A stretch of DNA of 64,000 bases from Candidatus Mediterraneibacter guildfordensis (GCA_019112735.1 DXIS01000040.1:1-64000); one strand, 5' to 3'; counted from the stretch's first letter, positions 35,551 through 44,906 are shown. Notes: generated from the sequence alone by a model not told the origin. Numbers and translations: made by a program.

Positions 35551-36558
35551 ATGGACTTTATCAAGAAAAACGGCGCCGGACTCCTGCTCTGCCTGATCAT
35601 CGCCATTCCCGCCTGGTTTGCCGGGCAGGCCGTCCCGGTCATCGGCGGGCCGGTCTTCGCCATCCTTGCGGGGATGATCATTACCCTGATCCTGACAAAA
35701 AAGGAGCCCTTCACGGCCGGCATCAACTATACATCCAAAAAGATCCTGCAGGCGGCTGTCGTCTTCCTCGGCTTCGGCATGAACCTGACCGAGATCCTGG
35801 CGAAAGGGAAACAGTCCCTGCCCATCATCGTCTCCACCATCGCCACCTCGCTGATCATCGCATTCATCCTGTATAAAGCGTTGAGACTGCGCACCAACAA
35901 CGCGATCCTCGTGGGCGTCGGCTCCTCGATCTGCGGCGGCAGCGCCATCGCGGCAACCGCACCGGTCATCGACGCATCTGATGAAGAGGTGGCGCAGTCC
36001 ATCTCCGTCATCTTCCTGTTCAATGTGGCCGCTGCGCTGATCTTCCCTGCTCTGGGTGCCGCGCTGGGACTGAGCAACGAAGGCTTCGGCCTCTTCGCCG
36101 GGACAGCGATCAACGACACTTCTTCCGTCACCGCGGCCGCGACCGCCTGGGACGGGATCCACGGGAGCAATACGCTGGAAGCCGCCGCGATCGTAAAAAT
36201 GACAAGGACGCTGGCGATCATCCCGATCACTCTTGTCCTTGCCATCTGGCGCGGAAGGAAAGAGAAAAATAAAGCCGGCTCCACATTCAGCCTGAAGAGA
36301 TCCTTCCCGTTCTTTGTGCTGTTTTTCATACTGGCGTCCGTCATCACGACCGTCTTCGGCCTGCCGGCTGAAGTGACCGCCCCGCTCAAAGAACTCAGCA
36401 AGTTCCTGATCGTCATGGCCATGGCCGCCATCGGGCTGAACACCAATATCGTAAAATTAATAAAGACCGGCACAAAGCCGATCTTTACAGGATTCTGCTG
36501 CTGGCTGGGAATCTCGCTTGTCAGCCTGGGTATGCAGCACATACTTGGTATATGGTAA
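35551..36558 (+). CDS. YeiH/UPF0324 family putative sulfate exporter
   Basis: 335-residue membrane protein with about 10 segments. Family motifs include [62 protein letters not shown] and [22 protein letters not shown] eight bases before the ATG at 35551 sets the start. The family is annotated as putative sulfate or sulfur-compound exporters, with limited experimental support. It is paired with a divergent LysR gene. Repeat element A copy 2 begins 8 bp after its stop codon. Confidence 0.88.
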   Translation: MDFIKKNGAGLLLCLIIAIPAWFAGQAVPVIGGPVFAILAGMIITLILTKKEPFTAGINYTSKKILQAAVVFLGFGMNLTEILAKGKQSLPIIVSTIATSLIIAFILYKALRLRTNNAILVGVGSSICGGSAIAATAPVIDASDEEVAQSISVIFLFNVAAALIFPALGAALGLSNEGFGLFAGTAINDTSSVTAAATAWDGIHGSNTLEAAAIVKMTRTLAIIPITLVLAIWRGRKEKNKAGSTFSLKRSFPFFVLFFILASVITTVFGLPAEVTAPLKELSKFLIVMAMAAIGLNTNIVKLIKTGTKPIFTGFCCWLGISLVSLGMQHILGIW

Positions 36559-36565
36559 ATTCCTG

Positions 36566-36891
36566 TTTTCCGGACAGTCTGATCCATAAATGCACTCGGC
36601 ATCACTCATTGCATAGGGAATGGATTCTGACACAGCAAAGATGTGTTCAGGTTCAGTTCGAGAATTATGAAAAATTTAAGGCCACGAAAAGCCGGCTAAC
36701 TACGAAAAGAGGAATTGGAGAACTCGCCTTTCAGGCTCAGACAGCTCCAATTCCTCTTTTAACGCCGCCTTTCCGTGGCCTGATTTTTCTATAATTCTCT
36801 CAGATTCACCTGCCCACATCTTTACTGCGCAGAATCACTTCCCCATCGCAGAATCGACTGCCCAATACTTTTGAATCGCCCGTCCGAAAAA
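36566..36891. repeat. Giant-hairpin repeat element A, copy 2
   Basis: Inverted relative to copy 1 (8-336) and closely similar along the whole length. Ends are TTTTCCGGAC (36566-36575) and GTCCGAAAAA (36882-36891). The tip stem is AAAAGAGGAATTGGAG (36705-36720) with its complement at 36745-36760 and a 24-nt loop. It begins 8 bp after the YeiH stop codon, the same relation copy 1 has to malQ. Confidence 0.8.
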
Positions 36892-36938
36892 TAGAAGATT
36901 CTCTCCTGAAGGGAAGCTGTTGAGGAAGAAATTGTGTT

Positions 36939-37441
36939 CTTTTACAACCGGTTACGGTCAGAATGAGACTTTGTCTTGCTTGATTGATTATAATCTGCAG
37001 AGATCAGGGCGTGTCAAGGCCTTGCCCTTTGGGTGCTGCGCAGCCTTGACGCACCCTGATCCTGCAGATATGATACAGACAAGCAGGCAAAGCCTCTCTG
37101 CGGCCCAGATCCTGAGCCCCTTCCGACACATTTCCGGACTTGTTTGCTGTTTATGGAACTGAATCGGCATACTCAAGTACAGAATCTCAGAAGAATTTCC
37201 GATCGGATGCGACTTTCACGGAATAAAGGATAAAGCCGGACCGGTGACTGTGGAGCGGTCTTAGGAAAAGTAAAAACCGGAAAATTGACTTTAGAGCCGC
37301 AGATGAGGCTGGCTGAACGTTAGTGAGTTCCTCATCTGCGGCTCTGTTTTTTGTCAATGATCCGGTTTTTAACTTTTCATTAGGCTGCGGAACCGGAAAC
37401 GGGAAGGTTTTATCCCTTATTCCGTGAATCTGCATTCTGAT
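36939..37441. repeat. Two-domain hairpin repeat element B, copy 1
   Basis: About 500 bp of non-coding sequence repeated at 61746-62241 in the same orientation. Domain 1 (36993-37069) is a hairpin closed by ATCTGCAG/CTGCAGAT with GATCAGGG...CCCTGATC and an inner GCCC-ttt-GGGT. Domain 2 (37215-37428) is closed by TTCACGGAATAA/TTATTCCGTGAA and tipped by AGAGCCGCAGATGAGG (37293-37308) with its exact complement (37330-37345). The loop, with TGGCTGAAC and GTGAGTT, resembles the element A loop. It lies in the convergent gap between yeiH and phoR. Confidence 0.8.
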
Positions 37442-37499
37442 AGAAATTTATTGTTGTATTCTATGCTGCAGGTTCCACTCAGTTCAATAAACAGGAATT

Positions 37500-38822
37500 T
37501 CAATTCTTCTTAGGGAACTGCATCTCGATCCGCGTTCCCTTCCCCGGCGCGCTGTCCACGGTCACTTTCGCACCGTGCAGGAGCGCGCCGTGTTTTACGA
37601 TGGAAAGGCCGAGCCCGGTGCCGCCCCGCTCTTTGGAGTGGCTCTTGTCCACCCGGTAGAACCGCTCGAAAATCCGCTCATGATGCTCCTCAGGGATCCC
37701 GATGCCGGTATCCGTGACCGTCACCCTCGGCCCTTCCAGGGTATTACCGACCCAGACGGAGACACGGCCGTTTTCGTTATTATATTTCACGGCATTCTCA
37801 CACACATTGTAAATCATCTCATCCAGGATCTGGCGGATCCCGAAATAAGTCACCGGTTCGCCTGTCACTTCCATGCGGATATTCCGCTGCTGAGCCTGTG
37901 GAGCCAGGCGGCTGATGATCTCCCTGGTCATTTCATAGAGATCGACGTCCTGCTTTTCCAGCTCTACGGACTCCTCATCCAGTTTGGACAGTTTGATGAT
38001 ATCTTCCACCAGGTGGATCAGGCGCCGTGCTTCCTTGTAGATGCGCTCGGAAAACACCGGAACATCCGCCGGGCGGACCATTCCGTTTTTCATGATCTCC
38101 GCATATCCGGAAATGGATGTGAGCGGCGTCTTCAGCTCATGGGATACATTTGCGGAAAATTCTTTCCGCATGTTGGAAACCGCTTCCTTCTCTTTATTCT
38201 GTTTATCCATCGCTTCCAGGAAAGGGGTCAGCTCGTCATACGTCTTATTTTCCAGCGGATGTTCCAGATCCAGTTCATAGATCGGTTTCACGAGCCGGTT
38301 TGTCTGCCATTTCGCCATGAAGTAGGCGAGGACCATCATAACGACCGCCAGTCCCGCCATAACGGGCAGGTTGTTGAGCGCCGTCCCGATCAGGCCGTCC
38401 ATGGATTTCGACGCGCGCAGCACCGTCCCGTCGTCCAGGAGCAGGGCATAGTAATACATTTCCTGCCCCACCGTATCGGACATCCGGACATCCTCCCCCT
38501 CGCCGGAGGCAAGGGCTTCCCGGACCTCTTTCCTGCTGCTGTGGTCTTCCAGCGTGCTCTCATCCCGCCTTGTATCATAGAGGACTTCCCCCTCAGGGCT
38601 GATCTGTGTCACGCGGGTCGTCCAGTCCACGCCGTTCATTTCCGCCAGATAATCCGGGCCGGATATATTAATGGCCGCCTGGATATAGCGGGCCTCCTGA
38701 CGGACTTCCGCCTCCAGCATGGACATATTTCTGTTATATGTGATGATCGTTATGATCGCGTAAGAAAGAAGCAGGGTGACAGCCAGCACCATCACCATGC
38801 TTCTCTGGATCTTCTTTCTCAT
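37500..38822 (-). CDS. phoR: Phosphate-sensing histidine kinase PhoR
   Basis: 440-residue membrane kinase. Two membrane helices (about 8-28 and 152-170) flank an extracytoplasmic sensor region; then a short linker, the phospho-acceptor motif EFSANVSHELKTPL (His228) and ATPase boxes NAVKYN, DTGIGIPEEH and GGTGLGLSI. It overlaps phoP by ATGA and is last in the pst-pho unit, so phosphate starvation is the likely signal, transmitted through PstSCAB and PhoU. Confidence 0.92.
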   Translation of the reverse strand: MRKKIQRSMVMVLAVTLLLSYAIITIITYNRNMSMLEAEVRQEARYIQAAINISGPDYLAEMNGVDWTTRVTQISPEGEVLYDTRRDESTLEDHSSRKEVREALASGEGEDVRMSDTVGQEMYYYALLLDDGTVLRASKSMDGLIGTALNNLPVMAGLAVVMMVLAYFMAKWQTNRLVKPIYELDLEHPLENKTYDELTPFLEAMDKQNKEKEAVSNMRKEFSANVSHELKTPLTSISGYAEIMKNGMVRPADVPVFSERIYKEARRLIHLVEDIIKLSKLDEESVELEKQDVDLYEMTREIISRLAPQAQQRNIRMEVTGEPVTYFGIRQILDEMIYNVCENAVKYNNENGRVSVWVGNTLEGPRVTVTDTGIGIPEEHHERIFERFYRVDKSHSKERGGTGLGLSIVKHGALLHGAKVTVDSAPGKGTRIEMQFPKKN

Positions 38823-39493
38823 GCGGTTCCTCCGACTCTGTATCCCACACCGCGCACGGTCTGGATGATCTCGCCTTTGTCGCCCAGTTTCTGCCTCAGC
38901 GTACGGATATGTACATCGACGGTCCTTGTCTCGCCGTCGAAATCATAACCCCAGATCTCGGTCAGCAGCTGATCCCGCGTCAGGACGATGCCCTGGTTGC
39001 GCATCAGCTTTTCGAGAAGCTCGAATTCCTTAAGCGTCAGTGATATTTCTTTCCCGTCCACTGTGACTTCGTGTTTCTTCACATCCACATGGACGCCGGC
39101 CGTCTCCATATCCGTCCGGTCTTCCACCTTGCCGCTCCGTCTGAGCACGGCTTTGATGCGGGAGACAAGCTCCATCATGCCGAAGGGCTTTGTCACATAA
39201 TCGTCTGCTCCGGAATCCAGCCCTACGACTTTGTCGTACTCTGAGCCTTTTGCCGTCACCATGATCACCGGGATGTTCTTCGTCTTTGATGAAGATTTCA
39301 GTTTCTTCAGCAGTTCCAGGCCGTCGTCGCCGGGAAGCATGATGTCAAGCAAAATAAGCTCCGGCGTATCGAACGCCAGAGCTTCCATAAAAGCAGAACC
39401 GTCTGCGAAACCTCTGGCCTTAAGCCCGGTCGTCTCCAATGTATATATCACTAATTCGCGGATGTTGTCGTCATCTTCCACGCAATATATCAT
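38819..39493 (-). CDS. phoP: Response regulator PhoP
   Basis: 224-residue OmpR-class regulator. Receiver domain with phospho-acceptor Asp50 in LILLDIMLPGDDG and conserved lysine in YVTKPFG; C-terminal winged helix with LTLKEFELLEKLM and TVDVHIRTLRQKLG. It is translationally coupled to phoR by an ATGA overlap. It probably binds the TTTACA-type repeats before pstS. Genomic context makes the Pho assignment strong. Confidence 0.93.
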   Translation of the reverse strand: MIYCVEDDDNIRELVIYTLETTGLKARGFADGSAFMEALAFDTPELILLDIMLPGDDGLELLKKLKSSSKTKNIPVIMVTAKGSEYDKVVGLDSGADDYVTKPFGMMELVSRIKAVLRRSGKVEDRTDMETAGVHVDVKKHEVTVDGKEISLTLKEFELLEKLMRNQGIVLTRDQLLTEIWGYDFDGETRTVDVHIRTLRQKLGDKGEIIQTVRGVGYRVGGTA

Positions 39494-39529
39494 TTTCCAG
39501 TTCTCCTTTGTCTCTGTATTTATCTGGTC

Positions 39530-40198
39530 TTAGCCCTCGTGAATGATCGCGCTGTCTTTGTGCACGCCGGTGATGGAGAATTCCACCCACTCGGCAATGT
39601 TGGTCGCATGGTCGCCGATACGCTCAAGGTATTTCGTCACCATGATCAGATCAAAGATCCGTTTGCCGTTCTGGCCTTTTTCATCTTTGATGAACTCGAT
39701 CATCTCATCCCGCACTTCCTCAAAGTACTGGTCGATCTCATCATCGGCTTTCATCACGCTCTGGGCCAGTTCCAGATCCCGGTTTACATAGGCGGTCACG
39801 CTGTTGCGCACCATTTTGCTGACTTCGGAAGCCATAGTTCCGATCACCCGGATCTCATCCGCGGCCGCGCCGCTCTTTGAGGAAATGATGATCTCTGCGA
39901 TATCCGCCGTCTGGTCGCCGATGCGCTCCATGTCCGTGATCATCTTCAGCGCCGCGGAAATCCTTCTCAAATCCTTCGCCACCGGCTGCTGCTGGAGCAG
40001 GAGCTTCAGGCACAGTCTCTCGATGTCCTTCTCGCACTGATCGATCTCTTCGTCTTCAGAAATAATGATCTTCGCCTGCTCGACGCTGCCGTCCTTAAGC
40101 GCCTGTGTCGCTTTCGCGATCGCGGTCTCGCAGAGTTCTCCCATATGTGTGAGCTGCTCATCCAGTGAGTGCAGCTGTGCATCAAATCTGTTACGCAT
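39530..40198 (-). CDS. phoU: Phosphate signalling protein PhoU
   Basis: 222-residue all-helical protein made of two PhoU repeats, each with the E-D-x-x-D pattern (SEDEEIDQCEKDIERLCLKL and KADDEIDQYFEEVRDEMIEF). It links the Pst transporter to the PhoR kinase and dampens Pho signalling when phosphate is plentiful. It lies 3 bp after pstB and 36 bp before phoP. Length is normal. Confidence 0.95.
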   Translation of the reverse strand: MRNRFDAQLHSLDEQLTHMGELCETAIAKATQALKDGSVEQAKIIISEDEEIDQCEKDIERLCLKLLLQQQPVAKDLRRISAALKMITDMERIGDQTADIAEIIISSKSGAAADEIRVIGTMASEVSKMVRNSVTAYVNRDLELAQSVMKADDEIDQYFEEVRDEMIEFIKDEKGQNGKRIFDLIMVTKYLERIGDHATNIAEWVEFSITGVHKDSAIIHEG

Positions 40199-40201
40199 AA
40201 T

Positions 40202-40951
40202 TTAACCGAACCTCCCTGTGATATAGTCTTCTGTCCGTTTGTCGGACGGGATCGAGAACAACTTCTCTGTGTCATTGTACTCTACAACTTCTCCGAGCAG
40301 GAAGAAAGCGGTATTGTCGGATACACGCACGGCCTGCTGCATATTGTGTGTAACCATGACTATAGTATAGTCTTTTTTCAATTCCATCGCAAGGTCTTCG
40401 ATCTTGGATGTAGAGATCGGATCGAGCGCGGATGTGGGCTCATCCATAAGGAGCACTTCCGGCTCCACGGCCAGCGCCCTGGCGATGCAGAGCCTCTGCT
40501 GCTGTCCGCCGGACATGCCAAGCGCGCTCGTCTTCAGACGGTCCTTGCACTCATCCCAGATCGCCGCATTTCTCAGAGATTTCTCCACAATGTCATCCAG
40601 CTTTGCCTTGGAGTGGATGCCGTGGGTCCTGGGGCCGAAGGCGATATTATCATAAATGCTCATGGGGAACGGATTCGGTTTCTGGAAAACCATGCCCACC
40701 CGTTTTCTCAGCATGTTGACGTCCATGCCTTTAAAAATATTTTCGCCGTCCAGAAGGATCTCGCCCTCGATGCGGCATCCTTCCACCAGGTCGTTCATCC
40801 GGTTGATGGATTTAAGGAGTGTAGACTTACCGCATCCGGAAGGCCCGATGAAAGCGGTGATCTTATTTGATTCGATCTCAAGATTTACATCCTTGAGGGC
40901 CTTAAAATCCCCATAATATAAATCAAGATTCTTGATACTGATTTTAGACAT
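40202..40951 (-). CDS. pstB: Phosphate ABC transporter ATPase PstB
   Basis: 249-residue import ATPase. Walker [16 protein letters not shown], the PstB-specific [19 protein letters not shown] segment, signature [17 protein letters not shown] and Walker [13 protein letters not shown]. It energises the PstC/PstA channel. A REP-like palindrome separates it from pstA, giving an unusually wide (75 bp) gap in an otherwise tight operon. Confidence 0.97.
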   Translation of the reverse strand: MSKISIKNLDLYYGDFKALKDVNLEIESNKITAFIGPSGCGKSTLLKSINRMNDLVEGCRIEGEILLDGENIFKGMDVNMLRKRVGMVFQKPNPFPMSIYDNIAFGPRTHGIHSKAKLDDIVEKSLRNAAIWDECKDRLKTSALGMSGGQQQRLCIARALAVEPEVLLMDEPTSALDPISTSKIEDLAMELKKDYTIVMVTHNMQQAVRVSDNTAFFLLGEVVEYNDTEKLFSIPSDKRTEDYITGRFG

Positions 40952-40972
40952 TTCCCTACCCTTTCTTGGTTG

Positions 40973-41024
40973 GGGACGTAGTAAAATTGAATTTTACTAC
41001 GTCCCGGTTCACAGTTTTTTCACA
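40973..41024. repeat. REP-like palindrome, copy 2
   Basis: Same unit as 8210-8261: arms GGGACGTAGTAAAATT (40973-40988) and AATTTTACTACGTCCC (40990-41005) around one base, then TTCACA-g-TTTTTTCACA. It lies 2 bp beyond the pstA stop codon, inside the pst operon. Confidence 0.8.
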
Positions 41025-41026
41025 AT

Positions 41027-41905
41027 TTACGCTTTCGTAAGTTTTCTTGCGATCACGCTCGACAGTGCATTGATGCCTACTACGAGGACGAGCAGGATGA
41101 CCGCTGTCGCATATGCCTGATCCATGTAAAGCCCCTCGCTGGAGAGCACGTACATGTGAAGCGCCAGTGTACGCCCGGATCCCATGATGCTGTCCGGAAT
41201 CTGTGCCACGGTTCCTGATGTGTACATCAGGGCCGCCGTCTCGCCGACGATACGTCCGATTGCCAGGATGACGCCTGCCAGGACGCCCGGGATGGCGGAC
41301 GGAAGTACGATGCGGAACACGGTGCGCAGCTTCCCTGCGCCCAGCCCGAAGCTTCCTTCACGGTATGAGTCCGGCACAGCCTTTAATGCTTCTTCCGTCG
41401 TCCTCATGATCAGCGGAAGGATCATGATCGCAATGGTGAAGGCGCCTGCCAGCAGGGAGAATCCCCAGCCCAGTGCGTTGACGAAGAACAGCATACCGAA
41501 CAGGCCGTACACGATGGACGGGATGCCGGAAAGCGTCTCTGTCGTCAGACGGATGACTTCCACGAATTTATTTCCTCTCTTCGCGTACTCCACCAGGAAG
41601 ATCGCGGAAAAGATGCCGAAAGGTACTGCGATGATCAGCGAAAGCAGGGTCATCGCGATGGTGTTGACGAAAGCCGGCACCACCGATGCGTTCTCGGAGC
41701 TGTACTCCAGGGAGAACAGGGACGGTGTGATGTGCGGCACGCCGTTGATCAGGATGTATGCGATAAGGAAGATCAGCACCGCAAATGTGATGACCGCCGC
41801 CAGCATGACGAGCAGCATTGTGATAAATGAGCCCGGATGCTTCAGGTAGGTCCTGAACTTATCGCCGATAGATGTCTTGTTCGCCATTTCTCTGTGATTA
41901 TTCAT
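41027..41905 (-). CDS. pstA: Phosphate ABC transporter permease PstA
   Basis: 292-residue permease with six membrane segments. The ABC permease loop is recognisable in EEALKAVPDSYREGSFGLGA and GKLRTVFRIVLPSAIPG. Family features include PSIVYGLFGMLFFV and GETAALMYTSGTVAQ. It overlaps pstC by 8 bp and forms the heterodimeric channel with it. GAGGGGGG precedes the first ATG, supporting that start. Confidence 0.95.
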   Translation of the reverse strand: MNNHREMANKTSIGDKFRTYLKHPGSFITMLLVMLAAVITFAVLIFLIAYILINGVPHITPSLFSLEYSSENASVVPAFVNTIAMTLLSLIIAVPFGIFSAIFLVEYAKRGNKFVEVIRLTTETLSGIPSIVYGLFGMLFFVNALGWGFSLLAGAFTIAIMILPLIMRTTEEALKAVPDSYREGSFGLGAGKLRTVFRIVLPSAIPGVLAGVILAIGRIVGETAALMYTSGTVAQIPDSIMGSGRTLALHMYVLSSEGLYMDQAYATAVILLVLVVGINALSSVIARKLTKA

Positions 41906-42791
41906 GATCCGCCCCCCTCTTCAGCAGCGCCACGCTGAAATTGATGATCAAGATGAATACGAAGAGGACCACGCCGGTCGCGATCAGCGCTTCGCGGTGC
42001 AGGCCTGTCGCATATCCCATCTCGATCACGATATTTCCGGTCAGGGTACGGATCCCGTCAAGGATGCTTCCCGTCAGGCGGGCCTGGTTCCCAACGATCA
42101 TGATGACCGCCATGGTCTCGCCGATGGCGCGCCCGATGCCCAGCACGATGCCGGCGATGACGCCGGATTTGGCCGCCGGGATAATGACCCGGAAGATGCT
42201 GCGCTCTTTTGTAGCCCCAAGTGCAAGTGATCCTTCATAATAATGGGACGGTACGGCGCGCATTGCGCTCTCTGTTGTACCGATGATGGTCGGCAGGATC
42301 ATCATACCCAGGATCAGGGACGCAGTCAGGATGCTGTTTCCGTTTCCGGGGCTCTTTACAAGTCCCGCTTTATATAATGTTGTTCCGAACTCACGGATCA
42401 GCGGCACTACAACGACCAGGCCGAAGAAGCCGTAGATAACCGACGGGATCCCGGCAAGGAGTTCTGTAGCCGCTTTCAGCGGTTTGTAGATCTGCTTCGG
42501 GCAGTACATTGCCATGAATACAGATGTCAGGATGCCGATCGGCACGCCGAAGATGATCGCGCCGGCCGTCACATAGAGGCTTCCCACGATCATCGGCAGG
42601 ATCCCGAACTGCTCGCTGTTCGGACGCCAGATCTCGCCCGTAAGGAATTTGATAAATCCGATCTCTCTCATTGCAGGGATGCCGTTGGCAAACAGGAACA
42701 CGCAGATGAGCGCCACCGCCAGGACGGACGCGCACGCAGCCACGAAAAATACCCCCTGCATGAATTTCTCAGTCCATGCTTTTGATCTCAT
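41898..42791 (-). CDS. pstC: Phosphate ABC transporter permease PstC
   Basis: 297-residue permease with six membrane segments. Typical segments are FLTGEIWRPNSEQFGILPMI, GIPSVIYGFFGLVVVVPLI and the EAA-like loop TTESAMRAVPSHYYEGSLAL followed by GATKERSIFRVIIPAAKSG. It lies after pstS, from which an intercistronic hairpin separates it, and overlaps pstA. Confidence 0.95.
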   Translation of the reverse strand: MRSKAWTEKFMQGVFFVAACASVLAVALICVFLFANGIPAMREIGFIKFLTGEIWRPNSEQFGILPMIVGSLYVTAGAIIFGVPIGILTSVFMAMYCPKQIYKPLKAATELLAGIPSVIYGFFGLVVVVPLIREFGTTLYKAGLVKSPGNGNSILTASLILGMMILPTIIGTTESAMRAVPSHYYEGSLALGATKERSIFRVIIPAAKSGVIAGIVLGIGRAIGETMAVIMIVGNQARLTGSILDGIRTLTGNIVIEMGYATGLHREALIATGVVLFVFILIINFSVALLKRGADHE

Positions 42792-42806
42792 TTTATTCTC
42801 CTAATA

Positions 42807-42833
42807 AGCCGGGCAGACATCTCCCGCCCGGCT
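42807..42833 (-). terminator. Intercistronic hairpin between pstS and pstC
   Basis: Perfect 8-bp GC-rich stem AGCCGGGC (42807-42814) with GCCCGGCT (42826-42833), without a strong T-run. Such hairpins typically stabilise the pstS part of the message or give partial termination, so that the binding protein is made in excess. Confidence 0.6.
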
Positions 42834-42872
42834 CATATTTGTTTAAGTGAATACGATTTTCTTCTGTTCAGA

Positions 42873-43793
42873 TTACAGAGCGTCCCATGTCGTCACATCG
42901 CCAAGGTAGATGCTCTTAACCTGGTCTGCTGACAGATCGTCTGTCGGGTTGTTCTGGTTTACAACTACCGCGATGCCGTCTGTAGCGATCACAGTGCCCG
43001 TAAGCTCAGCCGCCTCTTCGTCTTTCAGCTCTCTGGATGCCATACCGATGTCGTAGCTTCCCTCGATCGCGGATGTCATACCTGTTGTGGAATCAGATGT
43101 CTGAAGCTCGATGGATGCGTTCGGGTTCACTGCCGCATAAGCCTCGATGAGTTTCTCCATCAGCGGTGATACGGAAGAAGATCCGCCGACTACACAGCTT
43201 CCTTCCGGAGCGCTTCCTGCATAAGCCTCTACGTCAGATACCGGGATGTAACCCTCGCCTGAGACAACTTCCTGTCCCTCTGTGCTCATGATGAATGCCA
43301 TGAAGTCTTTTGCCACTTCGTTTGTTGAATCCGGTTTCACTGCTACATTGAACGGTCTGGATACTTTGTATGATCCGTTCTCGATGTTCTCCGCCGTAGC
43401 CTCTGCACCGTCGATCTTCACAGCTTTTACAAGTGACTCGTCAAGAGAGCCGAGTGAAATGTAACCGATCGCGTACTCGTTCTCAGATACAGTCGTCATC
43501 ATAACGGATGTGCTGTTTGTTACCTGAGCGTCAAGTGTTGTCATATCGTTGTCTTCGTCATCTACTACGCCGAACAGCTCTGTGAAGGCTCCTCTTGTTC
43601 CGGATCCCTCTTCACGGGATACAACGGTGATCATATTTGCCGCATCCCAGTCGCCTGCTGCCGCTTCGCCGCCTTCTTCTGTTGCTGCGTCAGTTCCCTC
43701 TGCTGAAGTGTCCTCTCCTCCGCCGCATCCGACTGCCATCGCTGCTACCATTGATGCCGCTGCAAGTACTGCAATAAACTTTTTCATTTTCAT
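42873..43793 (-). CDS. pstS: Phosphate-binding lipoprotein PstS, apparently circularly permuted
   Basis: 306 residues. A lipoprotein signal peptide ends at Cys23 (AVGC), then an acidic Ala/Glu/Gly linker. The phosphate-binding motifs appear in swapped order: SREEGSGTRGAF (59-70) and AIGYISLGSL come first, while GGSSSVSPLMEKL (203-215) and DIGMASRELKDEE (248-260), normally N-terminal, come last. The protein ends at TTWDAL (301-306), exactly where a conventional PstS continues into the VSREEGSGTR segment. All elements of the fold seem present, so it should still bind phosphate outside the membrane. It is the first gene of the pst operon, behind Pho boxes. Confidence 0.9.
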   Translation of the reverse strand: MKMKKFIAVLAAASMVAAMAVGCGGGEDTSAEGTDAATEEGGEAAAGDWDAANMITVVSREEGSGTRGAFTELFGVVDDEDNDMTTLDAQVTNSTSVMMTTVSENEYAIGYISLGSLDESLVKAVKIDGAEATAENIENGSYKVSRPFNVAVKPDSTNEVAKDFMAFIMSTEGQEVVSGEGYIPVSDVEAYAGSAPEGSCVVGGSSSVSPLMEKLIEAYAAVNPNASIELQTSDSTTGMTSAIEGSYDIGMASRELKDEEAAELTGTVIATDGIAVVVNQNNPTDDLSADQVKSIYLGDVTTWDAL

Positions 43794-43900
43794 TTCGATA
43801 ATCTCCTTTTTTATTCAGATTATTATGTACCGCGCATCTTCTGTTTATGCGCTGCCGCGGATCGTTCTCTTCCGTCGACGGTATTTATCATAAAAAAGAA

Positions 43901-43941
43901 ATGTAAAATGTAAAATCAGGGTTATGTTAAATCTGTGTAAA
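43901..43941 (-). promoter_or_regulatory. Pho boxes upstream of pstS
   Basis: Minus-strand sequence shows repeated TT(T/A)ACA hexamers: TTTACA, five bases, TTAACA, then after a gap TTTTACATTTTACAT. The spacing (11 bp for the first two) matches PhoP direct repeats in Firmicutes. It lies 110-150 bp before the pstS start. Confidence 0.65.
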
Positions 43942-43951
43942 GTCAGAAAAA

Positions 43952-43985
43952 GCCCTGATCTGCGCGGTTTTTTGCAGATCAGGGC
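43952..43985. terminator. Terminator between phnX and the pst promoter
   Basis: Perfect 12-bp stem GCCCTGATCTGC (43952-43963) and GCAGATCAGGGC (43974-43985). On the minus strand it is followed by TTTTTC, ending the phnX transcript; the plus side also has a T-run. Confidence 0.85.
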
Positions 43986-43994
43986 CAATTTTTC

Positions 43995-44768
43995 CTAGCC
44001 TAAGAGGAAAGCTCCCAGGTCTTCCATGGTATAAAATATCTTGTCCGCGCCTGCCGCCAGGAACCGGTCGGACACCTCACTGCACCTCTTTTTCTGCTCT
44101 TCCGGCGCGAGCGCATTGTACTCTTCCTCGGTCAGCCCCATCTCGGAACTACCGATCACGATGCCGGCGGACCACACGCCGGCGTTCCGGCCTTCCTTGA
44201 TATCCGAAACCGTGTCGCCCACTTTCAGGACCCGGCGCACTTTCTTGATATCCAGCGCTTCCATGTTGCGGAAGATCATGTACGGGTACGGGCGTCCTTT
44301 CTGTCCTGTGGAGTCCGGGCTGAACCATACGTCCGGCTCATATCCCTGCGCCTTTGCCGCCGGCACGACGATCTCCATCATCTTATCGTTGTACCCGGTG
44401 GTGGATCCGATCAGGATCCCGTTTCTCCGGAGCCGGTTCACGGTCTCCACCACACCCGGCTTCACCCCGGAATGATCCGGAAGGATGCTTAAGAGCTTCT
44501 CCTCGAAGATTGAGTAGAGCGCCTGCGCCTCTTCCTCGCCCGGCTCTTTGCCGTATTTTTCAACCCACAGATCGCGGATCCGCTCCATCTGGAGCATGGT
44601 CCGGATGTGATCGAACTTCAGCATGCCCATGGGCTTCCTTACTTCTTCCATCGTCGGCTCGATGCCGTACTGTTTAAACACTTCGACGAAGGCCTGCACC
44701 GGAGCCATGCACCCATAGTCAACGGTCGTCCCTGCCCAGTCGAAGATCACTGCCTTAATCTTCTTCAT
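43995..44768 (-). CDS. phnX: Phosphonoacetaldehyde hydrolase (phosphonatase)
   Basis: 257-residue HAD-superfamily enzyme that cleaves phosphonoacetaldehyde to acetaldehyde and phosphate. The N-terminal motif is [12 protein letters not shown] (Asp nucleophile), followed by the cap with [15 protein letters not shown], which carries the Schiff-base lysine, then [11 protein letters not shown] and [12 protein letters not shown]. Length and motifs are intact. Its normal partner phnW, which makes phosphonoacetaldehyde from 2-aminoethylphosphonate, is reduced to a remnant overlapping its start by 14 bp. The substrate must therefore come from another aminotransferase, or the pathway is dead. Confidence 0.94.
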   Translation of the reverse strand: MKKIKAVIFDWAGTTVDYGCMAPVQAFVEVFKQYGIEPTMEEVRKPMGMLKFDHIRTMLQMERIRDLWVEKYGKEPGEEEAQALYSIFEEKLLSILPDHSGVKPGVVETVNRLRRNGILIGSTTGYNDKMMEIVVPAAKAQGYEPDVWFSPDSTGQKGRPYPYMIFRNMEALDIKKVRRVLKVGDTVSDIKEGRNAGVWSAGIVIGSSEMGLTEEEYNALAPEEQKKRCSEVSDRFLAAGADKIFYTMEDLGAFLLG

Positions 44769-44906
44769 GATTATATTCCTCCAGAAATTCTTTCATGATC
44801 GCACACACCTTCTCGATATCCTCTTTATAGATCTCGCCGATGTTGCCGATGCGGAATGTCTCCGCCTCCGTCACCTTGCCCGGATAGATGGCATCAACTC
44901 AAGCAT
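44755..44906 (-). pseudogene. phnW: Remnant of 2-aminoethylphosphonate aminotransferase (phnW)
   Basis: Reading into the phnX start, a tail of about 46 codons matches the PhnW C terminus: [20 protein letters not shown] followed by a helical end and a stop inside phnX. Upstream is an intact-looking start (GAGGAG then ATG at 44906), but it is out of frame with the tail, and about 300 codons are missing. The break lies near 44890-44904. This is best read as an internal deletion that kept the expression signals and the phnX-overlapping end. Confidence 0.75.

Noticed and set aside
37187-37435. 82-codon minus-strand frame, with a related frame at 61795-62238
   Set aside because: Read across the paired arms of element B; no start signal and no protein-like conservation.
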